Assembly (NCBI GenBank): GCA_947283485.1
Contig: CAMYOU010000026.1
Coordinates: 1-14,978 of the forward strand
Length of the DNA: 14,978 nucleotides
Origin: an uncultured Peptostreptococcaceae bacterium
GTDB lineage: Bacteria > Bacillota > Clostridia > Tissierellales > Peptoniphilaceae
Direction of reading: 5' to 3'
Both the position numbers and the translations under genes were made by a program. The notes beneath the pieces were generated by a model, which searched no databases, was not told where the DNA came from, and saw only the letters and a program-made list of their open reading frames with translations. Shown in pieces: positions 6,192 to 13,518 of the stretch (within the stretch, counting starts at the first letter, position 1; each line of letters opens with the position of its first letter).

Positions 6192-6961
6192 TCCGTGAGC
6201 TTCGGATGGAATTTCCGGGGCATGAGACGGATCTTATGATTCGAGAACTCACGGGGGAGAAGAATCTTTTTCTCGCGGGGGAAAAAGAACTCGACGACGA
6301 GGCATTGGCACGGTTTTTTGTGTGGAAAGAAGCGAGACTTCGGGGAGAACCCTTGCAGTATCTCTTCGGGCACTGGGAGTTTTGCGGTCATGATTTTCTG
6401 ACGGATAAGAGGGCACTCATTCCGAGACCGGAGACGGAGTCTCTGGTCACATGGATTCTCGAGGATCTTACGGATGGTATGCGTGTGCTTGAACTCGGGA
6501 CGGGAACGGGCGCGATTCTCTTTTCGCTCGGTCTTCGCAGAAATCTCAATCTTACCGGAGTCGATCTTTCCGAAGAGGCGCTCGAACTCACGCGCGAGAA
6601 CGGGAAGAAGCTCGGAGTCGAGGCGAAACTTTTTCGGAGCGATCTCTTCTCGGAGGTCGAGGGCACGTATGACGTGATCGTCTCCAATCCGCCGTATCTT
6701 ACGGCTGCGGAGATGGAAGATCTCCAGACGGAACTTACGTACGAGCCGGAAATGGCACTCTTCGGCGGCGAGGATGGACTTTTCTTCTATCGGCGGATTG
6801 CAAGCGACGCGGGTGACTATCTCGTCGACGGCGGCAGGCTCTATCTGGAGGTCGGCTACGAGGAGGCGCAAGCGGTCGCGAAGATGCTCGGAGCGTTTTC
6901 ACACACGGAGATTCGCAAGGATGATTACGGCATTGACCGCATGGTGATGGCGATCAAATAG
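6185..6961 (+). CDS. prmC: Release factor glutamine methyltransferase PrmC
   Basis: PrmC methylates the glutamine of the GGQ loop in RF1 and RF2 with S-adenosylmethionine. The 258-residue protein has a helical N-terminal domain (1-75, with PLQYLFGHWEFCG) that docks the release factor, then a Rossmann methylase domain: IPRPETE (79-85), SAM motif LELGTGTGAI (102-111), acidic VDLSEE (126-131) and the catalytic NPPY (168-171) that binds the glutamine amide. It is slightly shorter than the usual 275-290 residues, mostly at the N-terminus. I chose GTG 6185 because AAGGAG at 6172-6177 is well placed; ATG 6206 is a less likely alternative. It overlaps yqhQ and precedes its substrate gene prfA by 15 bases. 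Confidence 0.95.
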   Translation: MVIRELRMEFPGHETDLMIRELTGEKNLFLAGEKELDDEALARFFVWKEARLRGEPLQYLFGHWEFCGHDFLTDKRALIPRPETESLVTWILEDLTDGMRVLELGTGTGAILFSLGLRRNLNLTGVDLSEEALELTRENGKKLGVEAKLFRSDLFSEVEGTYDVIVSNPPYLTAAEMEDLQTELTYEPEMALFGGEDGLFFYRRIASDAGDYLVDGGRLYLEVGYEEAQAVAKMLGAFSHTEIRKDDYGIDRMVMAIK

Positions 6962-6976
6962 AAAGGCGGCTGACGC

Positions 6977-8038
6977 ATGTTTGAAAAAATAGATCAAATG
7001 GCGACGAGACTCGATGAAATTCAGGCACTTTTAATCGATCCCGAAGTCATGTCCAATACGGAACGCTTTCAGGGACTCCTCATCGAACACGGAGAGCTGG
7101 AGCCGATTGTAACGCTTTATCGCGCTTACAAAAAGGACGTCGCGACGATGAAAGAGGATCGCGAGCTTTTGGAGGTCGAGGAGGATCCCGAGATGCGCGC
7201 GCTCTTGGAGTCCGAGGTTCGGGAACGCGAAGCGAAGATCGCGGAGGACGAGGCAAAACTCAAAAAAATGCTCATTCCTAAGGATCCCAACGATGATAAG
7301 AACGTCATTGTGGAGATTCGTGCGGGCGTCGGCGGCGACGAAGCGGGGCTTTTTGCGGGGGATCTTACAAGACTCTACACGCGCTATGCGGAGCGTCACG
7401 GCTGGAAAGTCGATATGATGAATACGAACGATCAGGGGATCGGCGGCGTCAAAGAGGCGATCTTCATGATCGAAGGGCGCGGCGCATATTCCAGACTCAA
7501 ATATGAATCGGGCGTCCATCGCGTCCAGCGTGTCCCGGAGACGGAATCGTCGGGGCGCATCCACACCTCGACGGCGACCGTTGCGGTCATGCCCGAGGCG
7601 GAGGACGTCGATATCGAGATTCGTCCGGAAGATATCCGCGTGGACGTCTATCGTTCGAGCGGACACGGTGGGCAGAGCGTCAACACGACGGACAGTGCGG
7701 TCAGAATCACTTATCTACCGCTCGATCTTATCGTCACCTGTCAGGACGAGAAATCTCAGCTTAAGAACAAAGAAAAAGCGTTAAAGATCCTAAAATCCCG
7801 CCTTTATGATCTCGAACTTGCACGGATTCAATCGGAGCAATCCGCGGAAAAACGCGGGCAGATCGGGACGGGCGACCGTTCGGAACGCATCCGTACGTAC
7901 AATTTCCCGCAAGGGCGCGTGACGGATCATCGTATCAATATGACACTCTATCGCTTGGAGGATTTTCTCGACGGCGATATTGACGAAATGGTGGACGCCT
8001 TGATTCTGGAAGGCGAAAGTGCCAAGCTTGCCGATTAG
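6977..8038 (+). CDS. prfA: Peptide chain release factor 1
   Basis: RF1 reads UAA and UAG and triggers hydrolysis of peptidyl-tRNA. The 353-residue protein is of normal length, with the helical N-terminal domain (1-100), the RAGVGGDEAGLFAGDL block (115-130), the codon-reading tripeptide region at 187-189 (PET, in RVPETESSGRIHTS, a variant common in Bacillota where E. coli has PAT) and the universal GGQ at 231-233 in SSGHGGQSVNTTDSAVR. Gln233 is the target of PrmC from the gene just upstream. An AAAGGCGG site precedes the ATG. It is followed after 9 bases by murA. Confidence 0.97.
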   Translation: MFEKIDQMATRLDEIQALLIDPEVMSNTERFQGLLIEHGELEPIVTLYRAYKKDVATMKEDRELLEVEEDPEMRALLESEVREREAKIAEDEAKLKKMLIPKDPNDDKNVIVEIRAGVGGDEAGLFAGDLTRLYTRYAERHGWKVDMMNTNDQGIGGVKEAIFMIEGRGAYSRLKYESGVHRVQRVPETESSGRIHTSTATVAVMPEAEDVDIEIRPEDIRVDVYRSSGHGGQSVNTTDSAVRITYLPLDLIVTCQDEKSQLKNKEKALKILKSRLYDLELARIQSEQSAEKRGQIGTGDRSERIRTYNFPQGRVTDHRINMTLYRLEDFLDGDIDEMVDALILEGESAKLAD

Positions 8039-8047
8039 GAGGACATC

Positions 8048-9310
8048 ATGGACAGAATGCTCATTCGACACTCCGACCCCCTCGTGGGCGAAGTGACCAT
8101 CAGCGGAGCCAAAAATTCTGCACTGCCAATCCTGGCGGCGACGCTACTCGGAACGGAAGACATCATTCTCTCGGACGTACCGCGTCTCGAGGACGTGCGC
8201 GTGATGATCGAAGTGCTCGAACATCTCGGTGCGGAGGTTGAACATCTCGACGAAACGACTGTGCGGATCAATTCGAAAAATCTCGGCAATTACAATACAC
8301 CCGGCGAACTCATGGGGAAAATGCGCGCAAGCTTCCTTGTCATGGGACCGCTCCTTGCAAGACTCGGAAAGAGTCTCACGAAACTACCCGGGGGTTGCAC
8401 GATCGGGGCACGACCCGTCGATCTCCACCTCAAGGGTTTTCGCTCGCTCGGCTGCTCCATCTCCCAAGACGCGAATGTCATCGGTGCGTCCGTCGGCAAT
8501 GGCAAGCTCACGGGCGGAACGGTCTATCTCGACTTTCCGAGTGTCGGTGCGACCCAGAACATCATGATGGCGGCGACGATGGCAAAAGGGGACACGCTCA
8601 TCGAAAACGCGGCGCGTGAACCCGAGATCGTCGATCTTGCCAATTTCATTAACAAACTCGGTGGGGACGTGCGCGGTGCCGGCACATCGAATATCCGTGT
8701 GCGCGGCGTCGAGAAACTCTACGGCACGAACCATTCCATCATTCCCGACCGCATCGAAGCGGCGACCTTTATGATCGGGGCGGCGATGACGCGCGGCAAA
8801 GTGCGCGTCCAGAATCTCATCCCGAGCCATCTCGTCCCGATTACGGCGAAACTTCGCGAAGCGGGTGCCGTCGTAGTTGAAGACGGCGACGCGATGATTG
8901 TCTCAGCGACGAAACGACCCGTTGCGACGAATATCAAGACCATGCCCTACCCCGGATTTCCCACGGACGCTCAGTCGCAGTTTATGGCGATGATGGCGAT
9001 TAGCGAAGGCGAGTCGCGACTTGTGGAAACCGTATTTGAGAATCGCTTTATGCACGTGGCGGAACTCGTGCGCATGGGTGCAAATATCGAGACTTACGGT
9101 AAAGAAGCCGTTGTGCGCGGAGTGCCGCTTCTATTCGGAGCCGAAGTCCGCGCGACCGACTTACGTGCCGGTGCGGCACTTGTCCTAACAGGACTCGTTG
9201 CGGAGGGTACCACGACCCTGACGGAAATTGCACATCTCGATCGCGGTTATGATCGCATCGAAGAAAAAATCGCGGCTCTTGGCGGCGACATTCGTCGCGT
9301 CATCGACTAG
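8048..9310 (+). CDS. murA: UDP-N-acetylglucosamine 1-carboxyvinyltransferase
   Basis: MurA transfers enolpyruvate from PEP to UDP-GlcNAc, the first committed step of peptidoglycan synthesis, in the cytoplasm. The 420-residue protein has the expected length and signatures: SGAKNSALPILAATLL (19-34, with Lys22 and Asn23), the loop GGCTIGARPVDLHL (115-128) with Cys117, the residue alkylated by fosfomycin, and GFPTDAQSQF with the catalytic Asp307. Cys is retained, so target-based fosfomycin resistance by Cys-to-Asp exchange is not indicated. AGGAGG overlaps the prfA stop region and sets the start. Bacillota often have two murA paralogues; this one is beside the mreB-like gene. Confidence 0.97.
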   Translation: MDRMLIRHSDPLVGEVTISGAKNSALPILAATLLGTEDIILSDVPRLEDVRVMIEVLEHLGAEVEHLDETTVRINSKNLGNYNTPGELMGKMRASFLVMGPLLARLGKSLTKLPGGCTIGARPVDLHLKGFRSLGCSISQDANVIGASVGNGKLTGGTVYLDFPSVGATQNIMMAATMAKGDTLIENAAREPEIVDLANFINKLGGDVRGAGTSNIRVRGVEKLYGTNHSIIPDRIEAATFMIGAAMTRGKVRVQNLIPSHLVPITAKLREAGAVVVEDGDAMIVSATKRPVATNIKTMPYPGFPTDAQSQFMAMMAISEGESRLVETVFENRFMHVAELVRMGANIETYGKEAVVRGVPLLFGAEVRATDLRAGAALVLTGLVAEGTTTLTEIAHLDRGYDRIEEKIAALGGDIRRVID

Positions 9311-9337
9311 AAACAGATTACGGAGAAAGGAGAGGCC

Positions 9338-10396
9338 ATGGATCTCATACGCAGAACCGTCGGCATCGACATCGGCACACACAAAGCTGCCGCGTATATG
9401 CGCGGACGAGGCGTTGTTTTTGAGGAGCCGAGCATCGTTGCCTTTGATACGTATACGAATAAAATCCTCGCCGCCGGCACCGAAGCACAGGAGATGCTCG
9501 GACGAACACCCGGCAATGTCCTCACAGTGAAACCCGTGGTCGAAGGCGTCATCGCCGATTTTCGTGCGGCGACCGCGATGTTAAAGCGCGTCATCAAAGT
9601 CGGCGTCGGCAGAAGCGTCGTACGACCCGATTGCATCCTCTCCGTTCCGAGCCATATTACGCAAGTTCAAAAACGTGCGCTTATGCAGGCGGCAAAGAAC
9701 GCCGGCGCGAATCGCGTCTATCTCATCGAAGAAGTCCTCGCGAGTGCGTTCGGCATGGGACTCGATATCAAAAATCCCGTCGGACATATGATCCTCGACA
9801 TCGGAGCGGGTTCGACCTCTGTCGGTATCGTCGCGAAAGGGCGCGTCATCCTCTCGAGCGGCAGACGCATCGGCGGGGAGAACTTTAACCGCGCCATCGA
9901 GAAGTATCTGCGCGAGAACTATGGACTCTACGCGGGAGAAGCCTCCGTGGAAGCGACGAAAGTCGCGATCGGCTCGCTTGTGAAACTCGATCATCCGCGC
10001 AGTTACGAAATTGCGGGACGCGACATTCCCACGGGCTTACCCAAATCCGTCATCCTCAATTCCAACGACATGGAAAGCGCCATGCGACCCGTAGCGGTAG
10101 AAATCACCCGTGCGGTGAAGAGTATTCTCTCGACGACACCGCCCGAACTTTCGAGCGATCTCTTGCGCAAAGGCGTCTATCTCACGGGATCGAGTGCACA
10201 GCTTGCGGGTTTTGCCGACATGCTCAAAGCGGGCACGGGCCTTACCATTCACCTCGTAGATAATCCCGGCACCGTCACCGTACGCGGCACCGGACGCGCG
10301 ATGCAGTGGATGGGATCGTACGAAACCGAAGAGAAAAAAGATTTTGTCAAACGTGCGCGCACCGTCGAAAATGCGGAGCGTTTACGAAGACATTAG
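9338..10396 (+). CDS. Divergent MreB/Mbl-family actin-like protein
   Basis: The 352-residue protein has the actin/Hsp70 ATPase fold of MreB: phosphate-1 GIDIGTHKAAAYMRGRGVVFEEPSIVA (9-35 region), a glutamate motif YLIEEVLASAFG (128-139), phosphate-2 DIGAGSTSVGIV (154-165), the GEASVEATKVAIGSL segment (200-214) and the adenosine motif YLTGSSAQLAGF (281-292). MreB proteins form membrane-bound filaments that guide lateral wall synthesis. Several usually fixed residues differ: GTANT or GTANV is GTHKA, EEP is EEV, DIGGGTT is DIGAGST and the GGG of the adenosine loop is GSS. The C-terminus extends about 30 residues in a charged tail. AAAGGAGAGG sets the start, 27 bases after murA, and no mreC/mreD follow. 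It is probably a functional but specialised paralogue. Confidence 0.9.
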   Translation: MDLIRRTVGIDIGTHKAAAYMRGRGVVFEEPSIVAFDTYTNKILAAGTEAQEMLGRTPGNVLTVKPVVEGVIADFRAATAMLKRVIKVGVGRSVVRPDCILSVPSHITQVQKRALMQAAKNAGANRVYLIEEVLASAFGMGLDIKNPVGHMILDIGAGSTSVGIVAKGRVILSSGRRIGGENFNRAIEKYLRENYGLYAGEASVEATKVAIGSLVKLDHPRSYEIAGRDIPTGLPKSVILNSNDMESAMRPVAVEITRAVKSILSTTPPELSSDLLRKGVYLTGSSAQLAGFADMLKAGTGLTIHLVDNPGTVTVRGTGRAMQWMGSYETEEKKDFVKRARTVENAERLRRH

Positions 10397-10420
10397 AGCC
10401 TTTGAAGGCTCTTTTTTATT
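10395..10420 (+). terminator. Terminator of the yqhQ-to-mreB operon
   Basis: The stem AGAGCC/GGCTCT (10395-10400 with 10407-10412, extended by a T-A pair) with loop TTGA and a T-rich tail begins inside the stop codon of the mreB-like gene. Confidence 0.88.
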
Positions 10421-10476
10421 GTGCGAGCGTAGGGAAAAGAAAATAATAAAAAAGTGAAAAAAGTTTTGGCAAACTG

Positions 10477-10504
10477 TTTAGAAAGAAGATCGCGAGGGTA
10501 TGAT
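10477..10504 (+). promoter_or_regulatory. Probable sigma-A promoter of the structured RNA
   Basis: -10 TATGAT (10499-10504) is preceded by a -35-like TTTAGA (10477-10482) at 16 bases, or TGTTTA at 18. The predicted start is near 10511, just ahead of the first helix of the RNA. The -35 is weak. Confidence 0.5.
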
Positions 10505-10510
10505 AGAAAT

Positions 10511-10854
10511 AACGAAAGATTCTTCCGAACCCGATCAGGGTCTTTGAGAATCCGAAGAAAGGGGTGAGCCCGATGGGCAATGAAAACGATCATCGAGAAG
10601 AGCTTGACTTGGCATCGAGCTCGCAAAGTCGCTTCGAAGTCCGTAAATAGAGCACTTAAAATGTGATCCTCGTGTGAGGAAAGGGACAGAGGAAGAAGCG
10701 ACGCATACAACTGAATAGACGAGACAACCGCATTTGTTGGAACGTGACCCAAGCGTGAAAAGATGAATGACGAAGGTGATATCGCCCGCGGAAAGGGCGT
10801 AGAGATAGGTTGTCCGATAAGACCATAGAAGCGCCCGCCAAGGGGTGCTTTTTT
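10511..10854 (+). ncRNA. Structured noncoding RNA of about 345 nt, family unknown
   Basis: No credible protein is encoded between 10421 and 11051. The plus strand has a promoter, many complementary segments and an intrinsic terminator. Helices I can read: 10518-10523 with 10547-10552 enclosing 10529-10532/10538-10541; 10568-10571/10575-10578; 10600-10604/10618-10622; the long stem 10628-10635/10695-10702 stacked on 10639-10642/10684-10687 and enclosing 10653-10655/10663-10665 and 10668-10671/10676-10679 (loop GTGT); and the long-range 10723-10729/10808-10814 enclosing 10783-10787/10795-10799. Single strands are purine-rich, as expected for RNA. The size resembles RNase P RNA or tmRNA, but their conserved blocks are absent (no tag frame, no CCA end, no ACAGAA block). 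It could be a stand-alone RNA or a large leader that lost its gene. Confidence 0.6.
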
Positions 10855-10856
10855 GT
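10830..10856 (+). terminator. Terminator of the structured RNA
   Basis: The stem AGCGCCC (10830-10836) pairs with 10843-10849 (one G-T pair) and is followed by six T residues. It closes the RNA unit and isolates it from the next promoter at 10988. Confidence 0.8.
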
Positions 10857-10987
10857 CGGAATTTGTGGAGGGGATTACACTGTCGAGCAAAGAGAGACAA
10901 AGTCCGTTCGTCCGTGATCTCGAAGATAAAAGATAGATAAAGAGAGCGTTCAAAAATGTTTCAAAAAGTTAGGGGCGTGTAATTTTC

Positions 10988-11016
10988 TTGTATTTTTTGC
11001 GGTTGTTGCATATAAT
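10988..11016 (+). promoter_or_regulatory. Sigma-A promoter of the PacL-like/P-ATPase operon
   Basis: -35 TTGTAT (10988-10993) and a perfect -10 TATAAT (11011-11016) are 17 bases apart. The predicted start is near 11023, about 28 bases before the first gene. I see no clear inverted repeat for a metal sensor apart from the short TTGCATATAATGCAA dyad (11006-11020), which spans the -10 box and could be an operator. Confidence 0.85.
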
Positions 11017-11051
11017 GCAAATAACCTAAGTTGTATGAAGGAGGAATGAAA

Positions 11052-11327
11052 ATGAATTTTGGAAAGAAAAACGTACTGACGGCGATTGCCGGCTTGATTG
11101 CTTATGAGGGTGTTCGCGCGATTGTAAAATCGAAGAGCTTTCGTCAAGCTACGGTTCAGACCTTGGCAAAAGGAATGGAAGTAACCGATAAAATCAAAGC
11201 CAACATCGAGGACGTCAAGGAAGACGCTCAAGATCTTTACGAAGAGGCAAAAGAAGAAGCACGCAACAAGAAAATCCAAGAAGCCATCGTCATCACGGCA
11301 GAAGCGGAAGAAGTCCCTGAGGAATAG
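11052..11327 (+). CDS. PacL/DUF6110-like small membrane partner of P-ATPase
   Basis: The 91-residue protein has one hydrophobic N-terminal segment (NVLTAIAGLIAYEGVRAIV, about 7-25), a basic/amphipathic helix (KSFRQATVQTLAKGMEV) and a long acidic helical tail with Glu clusters ending EAEEVPEE. This layout and the motif Y-E-x-x-R plus A-T-V-T/Q match small proteins (DUF6110 in Bacillota, DUF1490/PacL in mycobacteria) encoded directly ahead of P1B ATPases. Mycobacterial PacL proteins scaffold and protect the metal-efflux ATPase. The His-rich metal tip of PacL1 is absent; the tail is all acidic. I set the start at ATG 11052, seven bases after AGGAGG (11039-11044), rather than an upstream in-frame TTG or ATG. 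The ATPase starts two bases after its stop. The family link is by eye. Confidence 0.7.
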   Translation: MNFGKKNVLTAIAGLIAYEGVRAIVKSKSFRQATVQTLAKGMEVTDKIKANIEDVKEDAQDLYEEAKEEARNKKIQEAIVITAEAEEVPEE

Positions 11328-11329
11328 AG

Positions 11330-13429
11330 ATGAAAGCGCAGATCATAAGCGATTTTCCGGGAAGGATTCGCTTGCGCTACGGTCAATATGTTTTTACGGA
11401 GCCTCAAGCATATGCCCTTGAGGCTCTCATTCGTAAGAAACCCTATATCAAACACGTTTTGGCAAAGAGTGTGAACGGGAGTCTTCTCATCGACTACAGA
11501 GAAGATGCGAGAGATGCGTTACTCGAATTTTTGTCTCGGATAAACCCGATGACACTCGAAGGGATCGAGGCGCCGGCAGGCGATCGCAGAGATCTTGCCC
11601 GCCGCTTCAAGAAGAAGATCACGCGTCAAGTCTTCATGAAGTTCACTGTCTCAAGACTCCTTCCTCTTTCCGTGTACAAATTATGGGTTTTGTATCGCGC
11701 CTATCCCTTTATCAAGGAAGGCATCGACAATCTCAAGAAGAAAGAGATCGCTGTTTCGCTACTCGATGCGGTTTCCATCGGTCTATCCATTCTTACGGGT
11801 TCGATCGGCACGGCGTCGGATATCATGTTCTTCCTTACGCTCTCTGAAGAACTCGAAGCCTATACGACGCAGAGAGTGCAGATGGATCTCATCCGCTCGC
11901 TCCAAATCCACGTCGATACGGTCTGGAAGAAGAATACCGAGACCGGCGAGATGGAACGCGTCCCGTTCTCGACGATTCAAAAATCGGATCTCCTCATGGT
12001 AAACACCGGACAGGTCATCCCCGTAGACGGCATCGTGAGAGACGGGGAGGGCTTTGTCGACGAGGCATCCATGACGGGCGAATCCGCCCCGGTCGAGAAG
12101 CGCATAGGCAGTCGTTGCTACGCAGGCACGGTGCTTGCGGACGGCGGACTCTTGATCGAGGTTCTTGAGATCGGACAAAAGACCAAGCGCCATCAAATCA
12201 TCGAAGAAATCAACGCAGCAGGCAAAGGCAAGAGCGCGAGAGTCACCCGCGCGGAACTTTTTGCCAACAAACTCGTCCCCTATCACTTTATCGGGGCTGC
12301 GGCACTCTATCTACTCACCGGCAATTTCACCACGGCGATGGCAGTGCTCCTCGTCGACTATTCGTGCGCGATCAGACTCTGCACGCCCATTGCCATTCTC
12401 GCTGCCATTCGCGAAGCGGCGGATCATTCCATCGCCATCAAAGGCGGACGCTATCTCGAAGAATTTGCCACCGCGAAGAATTTCCTCTTCGACAAGACCG
12501 GCACGCTCACCAAGGCACAACCCGAGCTTGTGAAAGTCATCTCCTTTACCGATCTTTCGGAAGATGAACTCTTGCGCCAAGCGGCGTGCATTGAGGAACA
12601 CTTCCCTCATTCCGTCGCCAAAGCAATTGTACGTGCGGCGGAAGAGAAGAAATTACACCACAAGGAATTGCACGGCGAAGTCGAATATGTCGTGGCACAC
12701 GGCATTCGCTCGAGTCTCAACGGCAAAGATGTCCTCGTAGGAAGCCATCACTTCCTCTTTGAAGACGAAAAGATTCCGATGAAGAAAGAAGCCGAGGAGA
12801 AACTTCGCACGTACAAAGGCAAATATTCCATTCTCTATATGTCCTATGACGGCGAACTCTCCGCGGCGTTCTTAATCGACGATCCCCCGAGAGCCGAAGC
12901 AGCCCATGCACTCGAACTTCTCCGTAAGGACGGCGTCGAGAACATGTGGATGGTCACGGGTGACGGAGAGGCGATGGCAAAGAGAATCGGAGAGACGCTC
13001 GGTATGGACCGAATCTATGCACAGGTTCTACCCGAAGAAAAAACCGAGATCGTCAGGAATGTCCAACGCGAACACGGACCCGTCGTCATGATCGGAGACG
13101 GCATCAACGACTCGCCCTCGCTCGCACAAGCGGAAATTTCCGTCTCCATGAAAGAGGCATCCGATATCGCAAGAGAAGTCGCGGATATTGTCTTACTCGA
13201 TTCCGATTTGCGTAAACTCATGGAACTGCGTGAACTCTCCAAAGCAATGAATAAGAGAATCGAACGCAACTTGAGAAAAATTATCCTCTACAACAGTGCG
13301 TTTCTCATCGCCGGCATCACCGGCATGCTGATGCCTGCACAGACCGCACTCCTGCACAATGCATCGACCTTTATCCTCACCACCGAATCGGCAAAACCGT
13401 ATCACTGCCTCACGGAAAAAGAGTCCTAA
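11330..13429 (+). CDS. P1B-type heavy-metal translocating ATPase, CtpC-like
   Basis: The 699-residue protein has an N-terminal HMA_2-like fold without CxxC (1-60), membrane helices around 105-180 and 315-360, actuator TGES (249-252), phosphorylation site DKTGT (388-392, Asp388), the nucleotide-domain HFPHS (424-428), TGDG (543-546) and GDGIND (589-594), and C-terminal helices (about 650-685). The membrane metal motif is DYSCAIRLCTP (343-353): S-C-A in place of the CPC of Cu and Zn/Cd pumps, as in CtpC-like ATPases linked to Mn, Zn or Fe export. A second Cys (351) lies one turn later. With the PacL-like protein it forms a two-gene efflux operon; a signal TGAGGA overlaps the end of the first gene. 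The transported metal cannot be fixed from sequence. Confidence 0.93.
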   Translation: MKAQIISDFPGRIRLRYGQYVFTEPQAYALEALIRKKPYIKHVLAKSVNGSLLIDYREDARDALLEFLSRINPMTLEGIEAPAGDRRDLARRFKKKITRQVFMKFTVSRLLPLSVYKLWVLYRAYPFIKEGIDNLKKKEIAVSLLDAVSIGLSILTGSIGTASDIMFFLTLSEELEAYTTQRVQMDLIRSLQIHVDTVWKKNTETGEMERVPFSTIQKSDLLMVNTGQVIPVDGIVRDGEGFVDEASMTGESAPVEKRIGSRCYAGTVLADGGLLIEVLEIGQKTKRHQIIEEINAAGKGKSARVTRAELFANKLVPYHFIGAAALYLLTGNFTTAMAVLLVDYSCAIRLCTPIAILAAIREAADHSIAIKGGRYLEEFATAKNFLFDKTGTLTKAQPELVKVISFTDLSEDELLRQAACIEEHFPHSVAKAIVRAAEEKKLHHKELHGEVEYVVAHGIRSSLNGKDVLVGSHHFLFEDEKIPMKKEAEEKLRTYKGKYSILYMSYDGELSAAFLIDDPPRAEAAHALELLRKDGVENMWMVTGDGEAMAKRIGETLGMDRIYAQVLPEEKTEIVRNVQREHGPVVMIGDGINDSPSLAQAEISVSMKEASDIAREVADIVLLDSDLRKLMELRELSKAMNKRIERNLRKIILYNSAFLIAGITGMLMPAQTALLHNASTFILTTESAKPYHCLTEKES

Positions 13430-13456
13430 AGCGTCGTACAAAAAAACAAACGAAAA

Positions 13457-13502
13457 ACACGCCCGCCGTTCTTACGAGAAAGAATGGACGGGCGTTTTTT
13501 GT
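13457..13502. terminator. Bidirectional terminator between P-ATPase and antiporter
   Basis: The stem ACGCCCG (13459-13465) pairs with CGGGCGT (13489-13495), with an inner extension around CC-GTTCTT/AAGAAT-GG. T-runs follow on both strands, so it serves the convergent P-ATPase (plus) and antiporter (minus) genes. Confidence 0.85.
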
Positions 13503-13518
13503 GTGATCGTGGCGGTTT

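Noticed and set aside
10511..10854. RNase P RNA or tmRNA
   Set aside because: GAGGAAAG (10676-10683) and AGATGAATGAC (10761-10771) look like RNase P fragments, but the required AGTCC continuation, the ACAGAA block and the right order and spacing are missing. There is no tmRNA tag frame or CCA end.
10393..10953. Long minus-strand open frame of 186 codons
   Set aside because: It is antisense to the structured RNA and the mreB terminator, has no ribosome site, an unnatural composition (Ser/Leu/Arg/Phe-rich) and no family likeness.
11031..11051. Upstream TTG or ATG 11046 as start of the PacL-like gene
   Set aside because: The TTG lies ahead of, and the first ATG only one base after, the AGGAGG site, whereas ATG 11052 has ideal spacing of seven bases.
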